A DNA stretch of 64,000 bases from Phlebotomus papatasi (taxonomy: Eukaryota > Arthropoda > Insecta > Diptera > Psychodidae), in assembly GCF_024763615.1 (NCBI RefSeq), contig NC_077223.1:111414627-111478626 (forward strand), given 5' to 3'. A program made the position numbers and the translations under genes. The notes beneath the pieces were generated by a model. That model was not told where the DNA came from. It did no database searches and was given only the letters and a program-made list of their open reading frames with translations. Position 1 is the stretch's first letter; every line of letters starts with the position of its first letter. Below, piece by piece: positions 12,443-24,895 of this stretch.

Positions 12443-13068
12443 GGGGGAGGCTTTGATCGTTCGCACATACGCTACCTTCAGACACTTCATATTTCTCCCA
12501 TATTCCTTTATGAATCTCACATATGGCTATATATTGTAATAGCTAACCTTAAATCCCATCTTTCCTGAAAAAATTGAGAGTCTAATCCTTTTTTCCTAGT
12601 TTCAGGAAACAAAAAATAAAAACAGGTCCAAAACTGTAATTTTGCTGTGCAATATTTCATACGATTGTGCAGAATTAATATCACTTTTCTGAAAAACTAC
12701 TATCACAAAGGGTAGAAGGGTTATTAGGAATCAGATTTATGTAAAAATCTTTTAGGCTGAACAGGCACTTTTTGTGGGTGGAACAAAATTCACAAACTTG
12801 ACTCAGATTCATCGATCGCATACATAGAAGACTGCTTAGATATTTTCCAGGAAACTTCATTTTAGATACGATCCCTCATATTCACATCTATTGTAATCTA
12901 CCGATTTGATCCACCACTAAAAAGGAAAACTTAAAAATCGTAAAGTTGATAAACAAGAAGTAATTTGACTCAAATAGGCTGCAGTTGAGTAATTATTAAG
13001 CAATTTTGCATTTCTTTGATATAAAAATATTTTTCAAGCTTGCACAAACTGAATGTGCAATGAAAGAA

Positions 13069-13359
13069 TCACATCTGCAATAAGCTCATACAGTTTACAA
13101 CTGGTTTTTTGACAATCTTTGACATAACCTCACTATTGTGTTGTTTTGCATGACAAAGAAAAGAAATTGTCCGTGAGAAGCTGTTTTGTGAAAATTTTAG
13201 CTTGTTCACCTGCTGAAGCTCAATATCTGTGCTAAATCCCGATTCCTGCAGCTGCAGGAACAGAGAAATCTTCAATGATGCGCATTCAAACGTTTTTGTG
13301 CATATCCGGCTCCGTGGAGGAATGGTGGAATCTTGTGTGGTCTTCTCGCTTGCAGAGTT
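13069..13359 (-). pseudogene. Unidentified open frame inside the TIR element
   Basis: About 96 codons stay open with a protein-like mix of residues. The segment ESGFSTDIELQQVNKLKFSQ is followed by a Cys/His-containing FLCHAKQH stretch and ends LLQM-stop. There is no ATG at its left edge; the frame opens just after a stop near 13362, next to a possible splice acceptor (CTCTGCAAG). I do not recognise the family. It could be an exon of an element gene whose upstream exon is the open frame at 13859-13635, or a decayed coding remnant. Confidence 0.3.
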
Positions 13360-13634
13360 TTAGTCAATTTTTAGCTTTAAAAACTTATTAATTCGTGTAA
13401 ATTTGGTGATATTTGGACTTTTTAAGAAAGTATTCATCAGATTTAACCGTTTCCGGAGTGAAATTCTCGTAGAACCAATCAAAAAAATGGTTTTTAATGT
13501 CAATAAAACATCTCTCAGAAAAGTTCCAAAAAAGTGATATTAAAATGTTTTATTCTATATAAAAATGGTTTAATCAAGTAGATTAGAGTTCCCTTTAAAC
13601 AATGATGTGCAACTTTTAGTGTCCGGTGCAAAAT

Positions 13635-13859
13635 TTACGGTGAAAATGGGGTGTTCAATGATGGCGTGAATCGTGTGCGATAATAGAAACTTGATTCATC
13701 TATCGGATAAATCGCCATTAAATTTTCATTTTCCTCTGGAGGAAAATCTAAGGATTTCCTGGAATTTTGTTTGGTGGGATTATAAACCTTATAAGTAAGA
13801 CATTTTTTTGGCATAGTTGGAGAATCCATACAGTTTGCATGGTAGTCAGAAAAAATCAC
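13635..13859 (-). pseudogene. Unidentified open frame near the right end of the TIR element
   Basis: About 74 codons, containing HANCMDSPTMPKKCLTYKVY and DFPPEENENLMAIYPIDESS, read inward from the right terminal repeat. The residue composition (acidic clusters, few repeats) looks more coding-like than random AT-rich DNA, but no domain is recognisable. The first codon is GTG, so an initiating ATG would have to be internal or on another exon. Confidence 0.3.
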
Positions 13860-13907
13860 TGAACTTGAACATCATTTTTGTATGCGAAAGTTCAAAGCCT
13901 CCCCCTA

Positions 13908-15000
13908 CGGACTTTTTAAGAGAAAAAATTACCGAAAAAAATTGTAAAATAAAGTGCTAATACGAAATCTTTTTTTTTTTTTTAAACATTTTAAAGTAAC
14001 AGCGATGAAATGGACAGTATTTAAGTAAGTTTTCAATATTCTTTCAAACCATTTAAGTAACTAAAACAGGACAAGACAAAGGAATGAAACTATGGATAAA
14101 TGAGCAATAAAGTTTTTCTTTTTCAAAAATAACTTGTATTAAAGCCTTAAATAATATGGTACAGCAGACAATTCGAATAGTAGAGAAAAGTACTCTCCTT
14201 TCGAACGTTCATGCTTTTATTTTATTTTTCCTAATAATTAAATAAATCAGTCTCCATGCTGTTTATTAAAGAAAAATTTTTTTTTCCAGAAAAATGGGAT
14301 TAAATCTCCAGTCTGAAACCCGCGTTATACTTCAAGGCTTCTAGCTGATAAACTTTTGGATCTCTTTAATTAACTTAACTTTTAAGTCTCATTTATAACA
14401 GCCTCTAGAAGTTCACTTTCTTGATCTAATTATCTGTTGCCAATTTCTTAGATAACATTCTAACATTCTGCCATCATTTGCATAAATATTTAACAAGGGT
14501 GAATTGAAAAATCGAATAATCACCCAGCTACTGGTAAAATATCCAATGGGAAAAGTTTAATATTCAGGAAGCACGAATTCATATATCCTTCCATCTACAT
14601 AAGTTTCCTCTCCCGCATCTTTCCGGTAATATAATTTCAGTTATTGGAGTCCAAATGTAATTTTGGGGAGACACTTCTAAGTCACCCTGTAGTGTGTTCA
14701 TTCAAGAATTTCCACCAGTTGAGTGGAGGGTGGTTAGAGTCGGGGTTTTTCTTGGTTTTTCACCATCCGTATGTGTCTGTCTCTCTCATTGGTGGGGGTG
14801 GAGGTGTTGGAGAGTGGTAAATGCCGAATAATCGTCGTCAGTGGAATCCTAATGATTTCATCTACACATCAGAATCGTGGAATTCAACTTAGTGCGATGG
14901 CGTCACCAACTCTCTGGCCATCCAGCCAATCCCTTGCTCAGACCCACAGATCAATGCAAGGCATACCCTTCAAGCTCAGTGGTAGTTTTCTGTGGTAGCT
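13908..15000. other. Spacer upstream of a candidate promoter
   Basis: AT-rich to about 14700, then a less AT-rich stretch (14700-15000) that may be promoter-proximal DNA for the initiator at 15001. Open frames here do not look like proteins. Confidence 0.35.
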
Positions 15001-15035
15001 TCAGTTGTGCTTGAGAGGTCGAACGGAAAAGTCAA
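15001..15035 (+). promoter_or_regulatory. Candidate Inr + DPE core promoter, possibly of Tdc2
   Basis: TCAGTT at 15001-15006 fits the arthropod initiator with A at 15003 as +1. At +28 to +33 (15030-15035) the sequence AGTCAA fits the downstream promoter element consensus RGWYVT at five of six positions, at the spacing expected for TATA-less insect promoters. No TATA box lies 30 bp upstream. The following sequence could be a leader exon splicing to the acceptor at 20216-20217 just before the Tdc2 start codon, but I could not pick a donor with confidence. Confidence 0.45.
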
Positions 15036-16242
15036 ACCCCGGAAAACTTCCAACTGATCATTCTCAGAACACAAATCTTCTTCTCAGTGAAAATCTTCTC
15101 CAACCAGTCAACCACTGACTTTCCCAAAAATAATCACCGGAGAATCCAATTGGATTATGAACTAAGTTTAACTATTTCTCAGTGCATTGAGAACTGATCA
15201 ACAAAGTTTCCAGAAGACAATTTGTAGCACATCCCCTTAAGTGAAATCTTTTGTCCAAGGCAAGTGAACTTCTGTTGCAAATTGATTAAGATATTGCGTT
15301 TATCGGGAAAAAAAATTATGAGCGGATTGCGAGCAAAAAACAACTCCAGACCACGTAAAACTTGTGGTGAAATCCAATTAGTCAAATAAAATTAGAATAA
15401 CAATTACATCATCTCATAGCCACATAAACCCCTTCTCATCGCCACTTTTCAATTAAATCCCCGCGAAAAACTGGAGAAACAAGATGCTGTAGGCTGTAAG
15501 GATAAATTCCCTCTAAATTGCTGACAAAATGACTTTGGCACGGAGACCGTTTAAATATTGCAGAAGGGTGTAATTTATGATTAAAATGGATGAAATTAGT
15601 GGCACTTCTAGTCGTTCTTTGCAAATTGTTTTCTCCCATCAAATGGATAGGAATCTCTGAAGCGTCATTAGTGGCCCATCTTTCTTATTTATTTAAAACG
15701 AAAGAGGGAAGCCTAATAAGGACTATATCTCACCCCTTTAACTCAAATTTGCATTAAAAGTGTTACAATTTATTGTGGAATTGAGATTCAACAAGTCCCA
15801 TTTCCCAATTTTGAAGTCGAAGTGGTGACACAATTTTGGGATTGAAAGGGTTGTGAGTAGAATAATAAAGTAGTAACATTAAAAACGACAAAAATACATT
15901 TAATATTTTAGAAATTTCTTAATGAAATAAAACGATACATACAGTATGGATGGTATGGATTCACAAAGTATTTCAAATAAAGTGATAAATATGCTCATAT
16001 TATTAAGCAACTAAAAGAAAACCGAATTTATAGGATATTTTTGAACATAAGAGAGTGGTACGAAACTTTAGTCATCAAATCTGAACAATAAAGTCGTAGG
16101 CTTTTGTATAGAACAAAAGGAGTTCACACAGATTTGTCCGAGATTCCAAGACCTTTCCATTTTGTCCAAATCGTTTGAGAAATACACTTTAAAGAGAATT
16201 TAAAGAGCTTTTTATATCAGTTAGCTGACTTTGTTGTGGGTA

Positions 16243-16495
16243 CACTGAGAGAAATCCGAAAAATCTAAAATAACATTCCGGAAATGTTAATTTTATCCTG
16301 CAATATTGATCCGAAATCGGTGTAAATATTATGCTTTTTAGGTGTATTAGGGGTTAAAGTTACCCTTTTCATGTTAATTTTACCATTAGAAAGCTGTAAA
16401 TTTAACATTAAAAAATGTTGATATATTTTTACACCTAAAAAGTGTTAAAGTTATGAGGAAAAAAAGTTAATCGCACCCTCTTTTTTTTCTCAGTG
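16243..16495. mobile_element. TA-flanked MITE with CACTGAGA-type termini
   Basis: The left end CACTGAGAGAAA is mirrored by TTTTTTCTCAGTG at the right, with TA on both sides (16241-16242 and 16496-16497). The 253-bp interior is noncoding and contains a second inverted pair around the phrase TTTTTAGGTGTA. Elements with this terminus and a TA target site are common in insect genomes. Confidence 0.75.
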
Positions 16496-17562
16496 TATTG
16501 ATCACATATTTTATCTACTTCAAATCTGTAAGATTCTGTTACACGAAATATGTCTTAAAGTTTTGAGGTTGAACAAAACATAACCTAAAACAGTTCTAAT
16601 TAATTTACTGACTAAATAAGAGAATAAACATTATAAATGTATAAATAACCAATATTTTTGATCATGGAGCATTTGCATTCAGTAAAATTCCTAAAAACTA
16701 AAATTTTGTAACAGATTCTTGATAAAACAAATAGTTTTCGTTCATCAAAAAATTACTATTTCACTTTTTATCGAAAAATAATCAAGCATATTTGATAAAT
16801 AATCGTTGTAACCTTTACAAAAATTTCATAATTTATAAAGTACTATACTCATTTTTCCGGGTTCTCCTCCCAATATTTTGCCTCTGTAAGTGTCATTACG
16901 CAATTATATATAATTATTTATGATTTACACAAGTTATTCGTTGAATTATTGATTTTTAACAAAGCTAATCTCAATATTAGGTGAGATTTCTAATCTCACT
17001 ATTTTTTATCAATTATTAAAACTTAATATTAAAGAAAATAAAACAATTTCTTAAATTGTTATTCATTCGATAATCTCAATCATACAAGTATTTTCTAAAA
17101 TTCGAGAAAAGCATATCAATTCCTCTGTAAGCATGAAAATATAGAAAATTAATTAAGTTTTCCACCCACAAAATAGAAGATTTATTAAGAACCTTTTCAG
17201 ACGTTCAAAATTGAAGTGGCATTTCCCAAGAATTCCTTAATTGCTTGTAAAGTAAGAAAAGTATTGAATTGACATTTTCCCATGATTTTTCTCTTTATTC
17301 ATTATCTCATTTTTTGCTCCAACGTCAAACAATGCTTCAGCTTGTAATTTCAATTGATGGAAGAATCCACCCACAAGGGTAATAGGTTCATACGGAAAAA
17401 ATGCTTTTCCACCCTTCGGCCTTCTCGAAAGTAATGAAATTACTATTGTATAAGTAAAATTGTACCAGCGATTGGAAGAGACAGCTTCAAGTGCTGATCG
17501 ATTTCCTCTATAATTTTCCTCCTATCAATTGGTACTATATTCGTGAAGTCTTGCTGGGTTAA

Positions 17563-17874
17563 ATGCAGCAGAAAAGTTCATTTATTGCCAACACCCACGT
17601 TGAAAAGCTCAAGAGAAATGCCAGAGCTTGGGAGAAAATTGAAGAGCTAATAGCAGTTGAGAAATTGTGATTTGCACATCTGCCCTTAAGTGAAAAAGAT
17701 GCTGAGAGCTTTGGAATAAAAACTCGAAGGAATTTTCTCCAGAGCTTGTGCACAAAATCGTTACAGAATAGCAACTTTGAGAGAAAACTCAACGCAGTCA
17801 AAGTAAGAGAAAGAAACCCGAGAAGATGTTGTCTAAATTTTAATGATGTATTTCTTACATTATGCAGCAATTAA
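17563..17874 (+). pseudogene. Open frame interrupted by one TGA, unknown family
   Basis: From an ATG at 17563 the frame reads HVEKLKRNARAWEKIEELIA within its first 35 codons, meets a single TGA at 17668-17670, then stays open for 67 more codons rich in charged residues (KTRRNF, KVRERNPRR) to TAA at 17872-17874. The composition is more protein-like than its surroundings. It may be a decayed gene, a retrotransposon gag fragment, or chance. A TAA directly precedes the ATG, so any upstream coding would need splicing. Confidence 0.25.
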
Positions 17875-20280
17875 ACCTGTTAATTTTTATTAAAAAAAAA
17901 GTCATAAGAAGATAGGTTTCTCAACATTAAGGAGCATTTAAAGAAATCAACAAACTTCTCTACATTTAAAGGAGTTTCTTAAAAAAAATGACTTTAAAAA
18001 AAAAACCTTTTAGTCAATTTTCTATTTCTATCGCAACCGTTAAACCATAATATAGTCATATTTAAATTTTAAAATGTGATACAGCGGACAGCTCGAGTGG
18101 TAAATGGAAGAATTTATCTCCTTTTTTATTTTCTTTGATGTTTTTTAGTTGTCGGACGAATTTTGACTTGACCTGCATAAGTTTCAAGACAATTTGAAAA
18201 GGATTTTAGAATGTGAATTCGTAATTTTAGGCTTGTTCGCGTCATTACACATTCAGCCTCTGAGAATATCAAAGAAAACGCGAAGAAAAGAACCGATGAG
18301 CTTGAATTTTGATTTGGCCTCATTATATCTCTGCTACACTTTATAGGGTCAGAAAATTTTAGAAGTTTTATAAAATCAAAATTTACATCTCTTTCCTTTC
18401 CCAATGGTATTCCAGGTATTTCATATTTTCTATCCCACTCTAGTCAAAGTTTAAATTGTTGTGATGCTCACGATAAGGAGGAAAGTACGGAAGAGTGGGA
18501 AGGATATTTCAAAATGAAAGTTTCCTGATTTAGAGGTATAGATCGTATAGATGAATAGAAAAATATCAGGTTAATTATTAAAATTTTCCTGAATAAACTA
18601 AAAATAAGATATATTTTAGTAGCGAACAAATTTATTTACTGAGAAAAATTTGGGTCAGAGACGACAATCCCGTGGACCGCAAAATGTAATTAATTTGCCG
18701 AAATGATATTGATTCTTTTGAATTTATTGAACAATATTTTCTGTGTATTTAAATTATTTTTTGCGTGAGTAAGTAGTTTGGCTTTTTTCCTATAAATAAA
18801 TTGAATTTTAATAAATTCTACGTCAATTAATCGAATGACTTCAAAAAAAATTTTTTTTTGGAGGTTAACTTTTAACTATTCCTTTGCAAAGAAAATAATT
18901 TTTGGTTTGAGTTTTGGAAATTTTTCAAATTTTCTTTTTTTCCTAAACATATTTAGTGTAGAAATCATGCTAAAAGACTCCATTCCTCTCTAAAATATTT
19001 TATTTAGTTAAAAATATGAAACTGTCCCATTCTTATTAATTTCCAGAACAATTTGACTCATTTTTCAGATCAAGTGTTATAACCTGGGAATTTTAGAGCA
19101 GAACGTTTTGATAGAATAAGAAAATGAGATTTAATATTCTTTAATAAAACTATATATAAGACTTACAAACTATGAAGTGATAACGAACTTTTGCAGTTTT
19201 TATTCAAGAACAAATAATATCAGTTCATTTTTTATTTAATAAATGTAACGTATATCAATTTAATGAAAGTTAATTAAAGATGCGTACGTTAATGTTTTTT
19301 CGTCTCTCTCTATTAACTTTCCATCACCGAAAAAAAAATCAGATGGAGTGTAATATTGACAGTTTATCATTTTAAACAGAATTTCAGTGAATTAACCACC
19401 CACTTCAGGTAAATGAAAATTTTCAGTGGAAAGAAATTGCGAGAAAGTATTGAGAAAAAACAACAAATTCCATTTTCCATACCCGTCAATGACCCGTAAA
19501 ATCCATATGATGTCTATTCTAATTTTAACAATGATTTATACATCCAAACAAACTCTTCACACAGAATATCTTCTCCGGAAATGATAAAATATTTCGTCCA
19601 CAATAGCTATTTTTCTCACCTCCTCTCACATCCTGTGTTTGTCCGTCTTGTTTTCAATTCTCCCGTCAAAGGTTCTTATCGCACAACGCAAAATCTTCGA
19701 ATGAATAAAAGAAGCAAAATTATCTATTTCGGATTTTTTTTTTCTAATAAATTGAGGGAAAATTGAAAAATATATTCTATCAATGTACTAAACAGAACTG
19801 CACGTACTAAAATAAATCTCAACACAAAGTCTTATTTCTGAACTAACATTTAACAAAAAATATAAATAAATAGTTTATTTTGTGAAAAAAAAAAGATTTC
19901 AATCTTTAAAAAAATTAAGGACTGTACACAAGCGTTAGAGTTAGAGAACATCATATTACAAATCAAGCCAATTGTACTAATTTGTTAAGTAACAATCTTT
20001 TACAGAGAACAGATATTTTATAAGTTACAAATGTGCACAGCATTTCCAGCGTTTTCACATTTTGTGTGGGAAACCCCTCACATTTCCCCAAATTTAGAAG
20101 TGTTACAAAAATAACTCGATACAACCAGGATTTCCTGCACTTCCTTAATATTATATTTTAACCCCAGGAAAGTTAAGTAACTTTAATAGCTGCTTATGGA
20201 TTCAAAATTTCTTTCAGAAACAATATCTGCTGCATTAACCTTCATATTTGCAATACAAATACGAAAAAAGCGAAATCAAA

Positions 20281-23200
20281 ATGAATTGTGCAGAGTTCAG
20301 AAAGCGAGGTGCAGAAATGGTAGAGTACATCTGCAAATATTTGGAGACCCTTGAGAATCGTCGAGTTGTGCCAAGTATTGAGCCTGGCTACTTGAAGGAA
20401 TTAATTCCCGGTAAAATTTCCCTGCATTTTTGAAATCACTAGAATCTATTAATAAAAATAATTTGGCTAAATTGAATGCAGATGAAGCACCTATGTACCC
20501 CGAACCTTGGGAAGCAGTCATGGATGATGTAGAGAGGAAGATAATGCCAGGAATGACTCACTGGAATCATCCGCACTTCCATGCGTACTTCCCATCTGGG
20601 AATTCCTTTCCTTCGATTCTTGCGGACATGTTGGGCGATGCCATTGGGGTCATTGGATTTTCATGGGCAGCTGGACCATCTCTAACCGAACTGGAGGGAA
20701 TTGTCATGGATTGGCTGGGAAAGGCATTGGGTTTGCCCAGTTTTTTCTTGGGTCAGGTGCCTGGAAGTAAAGGTGGCGGAGTGCTTCAGGGATCAGCATC
20801 AGACTGTGTTCTGGTGGTAATGTTGGCTGCCAGAACACATGCGGTCAGACAATTGAAGAAACAATATCCGGATGAAGATGAAAGCCATCTTCTGGCTAAA
20901 CTTATGGCTTATTGCTCCAGAGAATCGCACAGTTGTGTGGAAAAAGCAGCAATGATCTCCTTCGTAAAGTTAAGAATCTTAGAACCAGATTCCAAGAGCA
21001 GCCTACGCGGTGATACAGTGGCCAGGGTAAGGGAATTTTGTAACAGCTCAAAGAGCTTAAGGTAAACACTCAATTTAGGCCAAACTAACTACAGAACAGA
21101 CAGAAAGGAAGAAGAGGTGTCTCTCAAAAGAAGAACCAGATGTATTCTTATTAGGAGAAATTTGCTCAAATTGTAAAAATAACATTTCCATTTGTTTATC
21201 TCTCAAATTCAACAACTTCCCAACAAAGATCTTCACAATTGCGCCACATACAAACAGTACTATTCGAAAACATTACTAATTTGCATATATACTTGGAAAT
21301 ACTGAATTTTATTGTATTTCTTGAGAAAAAATTCTCTTGTAGACAGATGTTGATCATCAGTTCGGAGTCCATATTTTTTGATTTCCCAAAAAGAAAGTGG
21401 TAAATTTAAATATTATGAATCATACATCGGATTTCCGTTTATACTTGTATCATGAATTTATGCTAAATACAAGAGAATCTTGTGTAAGATCCATTAATTA
21501 AGAATATCAAGGGGATCGTACCTCCATATTTCACTGAAACATGTGTGGCATTTATTATGAAGAACTCTTAATCGACTTACAGAGATTTTTGAAGTAATCA
21601 ATGCATTGAGAGAGCGTAACATAAATTTTGAATTTGAATTGTAATTAAAATTTTGATTTTCGGGAATCCAACGAATGAATGTACAGCACAGGTTTCGGCA
21701 ACAGTTTTTACAACTACTCCTTCAAAAGCTGCCTAACTATCAATTGTAGTGACAAGAACTATCAATAGTTACGTTAACACATCTCAAAAGCCTAATTGAA
21801 TTTCTATTAAAAACGTAAATAAAAAGCAAAAAGAACTTGTAATATTAACATAATATTCAAGTAGATGTGTTTCATCAACCCTTTCTCTCTATAACTTTAC
21901 AAGAAAGTTATTGGCTACCATTCTAAGTACCAAGTAAAATGAGCAACAAGTTTGTTTTTTATATTAAGATCGTTCAATCTCGGCGATTTCACTTATCTAT
22001 CAATACAATAACTTATCTAGATAATGTACTTAACTTCTGTATTTTATAACAATTCTTACAACGCTTTTCTCTTTTAATTATCTATTAGGCTTTGAAGGAA
22101 GATGAGAAAAACGGACTAATTCCGTTTTTCATCTCAACAACTCTGGGGACAACTGGATCTTGTGCTTTTGATAACCTAGAAGAAATCGGGACTGTACTCC
22201 AAGATTATCCGGAAGTTTGGTTCCATGTTGATGGAGCTTACGGAGGAAGTTCTTTCGTCTGTCCCGAAATGAGATATCTCATGAAGGTAAAACCTGCATG
22301 CATAAATCTGAGCAGAATACGTAAATATTTCAATTTTGTTTCTAGGGTATTGAATATGCAGATTCCTTTAATACGAATCCCAACAAGTGGATGCTCACGA
22401 GCTTCGATTGTTCAGCCCTTTGGGTTCGTGATCGGATTCGACTGACGTCTGCTCTTGTGGTATAAATTCACAAAGCATCTTGATTATTTTGACAATATAC
22501 CAATTTTAAGTATGATTCTGTTTTATAGGTCGATCCATTGTATCTAAAACATGGACATTCCGATACTGCTATTGATTTACGTCACTGGGGTGTTCCTCTG
22601 AGCCGACGTTTTCGTGCTCTCAAACTCTGGTAATACAAAAAGCTTACACATATGGTATTTCCGATGATATTAATTCTCATTTCTTTAGGTTCGTCTTTCG
22701 CAGCTACGGAATAACCGGAATTCAAGCGTACATTAGACGCCATTGTAGATTGGCCAAACGTTTCGAACAGATCATTTTGCGGGATGACAGATTTGAAATT
22801 TGCAACGAAGTCAAGGTAGAGCTATGAAAGCTAAATATACGTGGTTATACATAAAGTATCTTTTGGTTTTCAGATGGGCTTAGTATGTTTCCGGCTCAAA
22901 GGATCTGATAAGTTGAATGAAAAACTACTGAGCAATATCAATGCTTCTGGTAAAATTCATATGGTTCCAGCCAGTGTGAATGAACAGTACGTCATTCGCT
23001 TCTGCGTCAATGCAGAAAATTCCACAGACGATGATATTGGTGAGTTATGTTTCAAATATTTTATTGTCATTCATTCTTATTGTGAATTTATAATGTATTC
23101 CCAAAATCAAAGTCACAATGATAAATCAATTTTCGGGAACTTCAGACAAAAATCGTGACTGAGATGATGTGGGAACATCAATTGATCTCTATTTGATTGA

Positions 23201-24577
23201 GTGACTTGCGAAATCTATTTTACTATCACTAGCCTCGAGGAAAGATTGACAAGCGATCTATTTCTCAGAAACATTAACAGATTTGAGGTTAAGGATATAT
23301 ACATATGATGTTAGCGATAGCAGCAGGGTTTTTAACTTGACTGGAAATGATTGATGTCCTTTCCGTAAAATGACATATAGTAAGAAATTTATTGTCGAAA
23401 ATCTTACAAAGATCAATTGTTTTGTAGAGGAAGTTAATGAAAAACATATCAATAATATTGAATGATCAATTTGTAAACAAATTCTTTTCTTTCAGACTAT
23501 GCATATGAAGTAATTAGTGACTATGCAGCTGAAACTCTTGAGAAGGTATGCCGTAGAAAAACAAAGAAAGTATATTTAGTAAAGAAATATTTTCTGTTTA
23601 AAATATAGAAAGATATTTCGGTAAATTTATTTAGTAGAAAATATGTATACAAATTGCAAGAAACACTCCCCCGAATTGAATTATCAATAAATTCATTCAA
23701 AACAGGATCAAGCGGATGAACTCACAGAAATCAGGGATCGTAAGAATAAGGAAACACTCGCCCAGAAACGTTCATTCTTCGTCCGAATGGTCAGTGATCC
23801 GAAAATATATAATCCGGCTATTAATAAGTCGGGAATACCAAGAATATCCACTGAAGCCATGTCTCCGACCATCCCTGGAGCCCCAATGATTCAGACACCC
23901 AAGTAAGTTTTTTATGTTTTAAATTTCAAAATCTTGAGGAATTTTAATGGGCGAAAAAAGCTCTATGCATATCTATTTTTGACGTGCTTTGCTTCTCTAT
24001 GGGAATGTGTGGAATTTCACGTTAAATTTTTCCTCCCGTTCTTCCACTTTATTTTCCGCAAACACAACACTCTTTTTGGACTCACGCGTGGCAGCAATAC
24101 TTCGTCATGGATCAGCTGGCCATTGGCTTTCCTCTTCCAATCATCCGACGATGGACCAAAATTGAGGTATGACTAACCGTTCAAGAGTTTTGGATCGGAT
24201 GGCTTATTCGAATGTTGCGATTGGAAATATTTATCAAAATTGAGAAGTCCCTTTCGAAATTATCTGTCAAAGTTAAATTGACAGTTGGAATTAAATGTCA
24301 ATGTTATATTGAGAACTCGGAAATAATTGTCAAATGTAAATCAAACAAAACTATCAGTTGAGAAAAATCTAACAATTATTTTTTTTATAACAGATTCCGT
24401 CATTTAGACACAACAGTTGGCTTGCCAAATTCCCGCAGGAATTCAGCCACCGGCGGTGGATCATCTCCATCACCTGAGAATGAACTGGCCATAACAACAA
24501 CACGTTCTCCCAAAAGATCTCCGATTCTTTCAAGGAAGAAGAATAATGCTGGCGCCAAAAATGGATTGGATCCATAA
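20281..24577 (+). CDS. Tdc2: Tyrosine decarboxylase, Tdc2-like, 10 coding exons
   Basis: Coding exons: 20281-20410, 20482-21026, 22089-22286, 22346-22459, 22529-22629, 22689-22815, 22874-23039, 23496-23545, 23706-23902 and 24394-24577, giving 603 residues. It is a group II PLP-dependent decarboxylase making tyramine from tyrosine, the first step to octopamine, in cytosol. The PLP lysine is Lys305 in NPNKWML, the ring-nitrogen Asp is Asp273 in WFHVDGAYGG, and the stacking residue is His193 in RESHSCVEKA, so it is a decarboxylase and not an aldehyde synthase (which has Asn there). The loop tyrosine is kept in DPLYLKHGH. After the catalytic domain comes a tail with QKRSFFVRMVSDPKIYNPAI, as I recall it for insect Tdc2, then FRHLDTTVGLP and a Ser/Lys-rich end. 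The ATG at 20281 fits the family N terminus (MNCAEFRKRGAEMVEYICKY); an in-frame TTG further upstream is not used. A 5' UTR intron probably ends at 20217. Subtype orthology is less certain than enzyme class. Confidence 0.92.
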
Positions 24578-24889
24578 ATGACATTCGAAGAGCACAAAAA
24601 TATTCCAGTAAATCTTTAGTGTCCCAAAAAACAAGCAAGTTATAAATCACGTAACAATTCAAAGAAAAAAAAAACATTAGAAAATTAGCAAGATATACAA
24701 AAAAATAACAGGAATTTAGAAATTACAAAAATATTTGAAATTGTGACCAAACAAATTTAGAAAAATTAACATTTTGAATCTCTTTTCGCGGTCTCTTTAT
24801 CCGTCAACCAGACAATTTCTGGAGAGGAAAAAAGAAGGCTCATTCAAACATTGTATTTATCGATAGAACAAAAATGCCATGAGTAAAAG

Positions 24890-24895
24890 AATAAA
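24890..24895 (+). terminator. Candidate poly(A) signal for Tdc2
   Basis: AATAAA about 310 bp after the Tdc2 stop codon, the first consensus hexamer on this strand. Confidence 0.4.

Larger units (their letters stand above)
12443..13905 (-). mobile_element. 1.46-kb TIR element with GGGGGAGGCTTTGA ends, carrying unknown ORFs
   Basis: The left end GGGGGAGGCTTTGATCGTTC is mirrored by the right end, whose reverse complement begins GGGGGAGGCTTTGAACTTTC. It is flanked by TA at 12441-12442 and 13906-13907. At 1463 bp it is several times longer than the other inverted-repeat elements here. Two minus-strand open frames lie inside it: about 13859-13635 and about 13359-13069. Neither shows a DDE motif or matches a transposase I recognise. 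It may be a deleted autonomous element or one that has captured host sequence. Strand is given for the internal frames. Confidence 0.65.
15036..20217. other. Long AT-rich region, possibly a 5' UTR intron of Tdc2
   Basis: Apart from the MITE at 16243-16495 and the interrupted frame at 17563-17874, I see no coding exon. The region ends with a good splice acceptor (TTTCTTTCAG, 20208-20217) 63 bp before the Tdc2 ATG, so much of it may be intron of a Tdc2 transcript. Confidence 0.4.

Noticed and set aside
20248..20280. In-frame extension of the Tdc2-like protein upstream of 20281
   Set aside because: It would start with TTG; the ATG at 20281 has a good context and gives the expected family N terminus.
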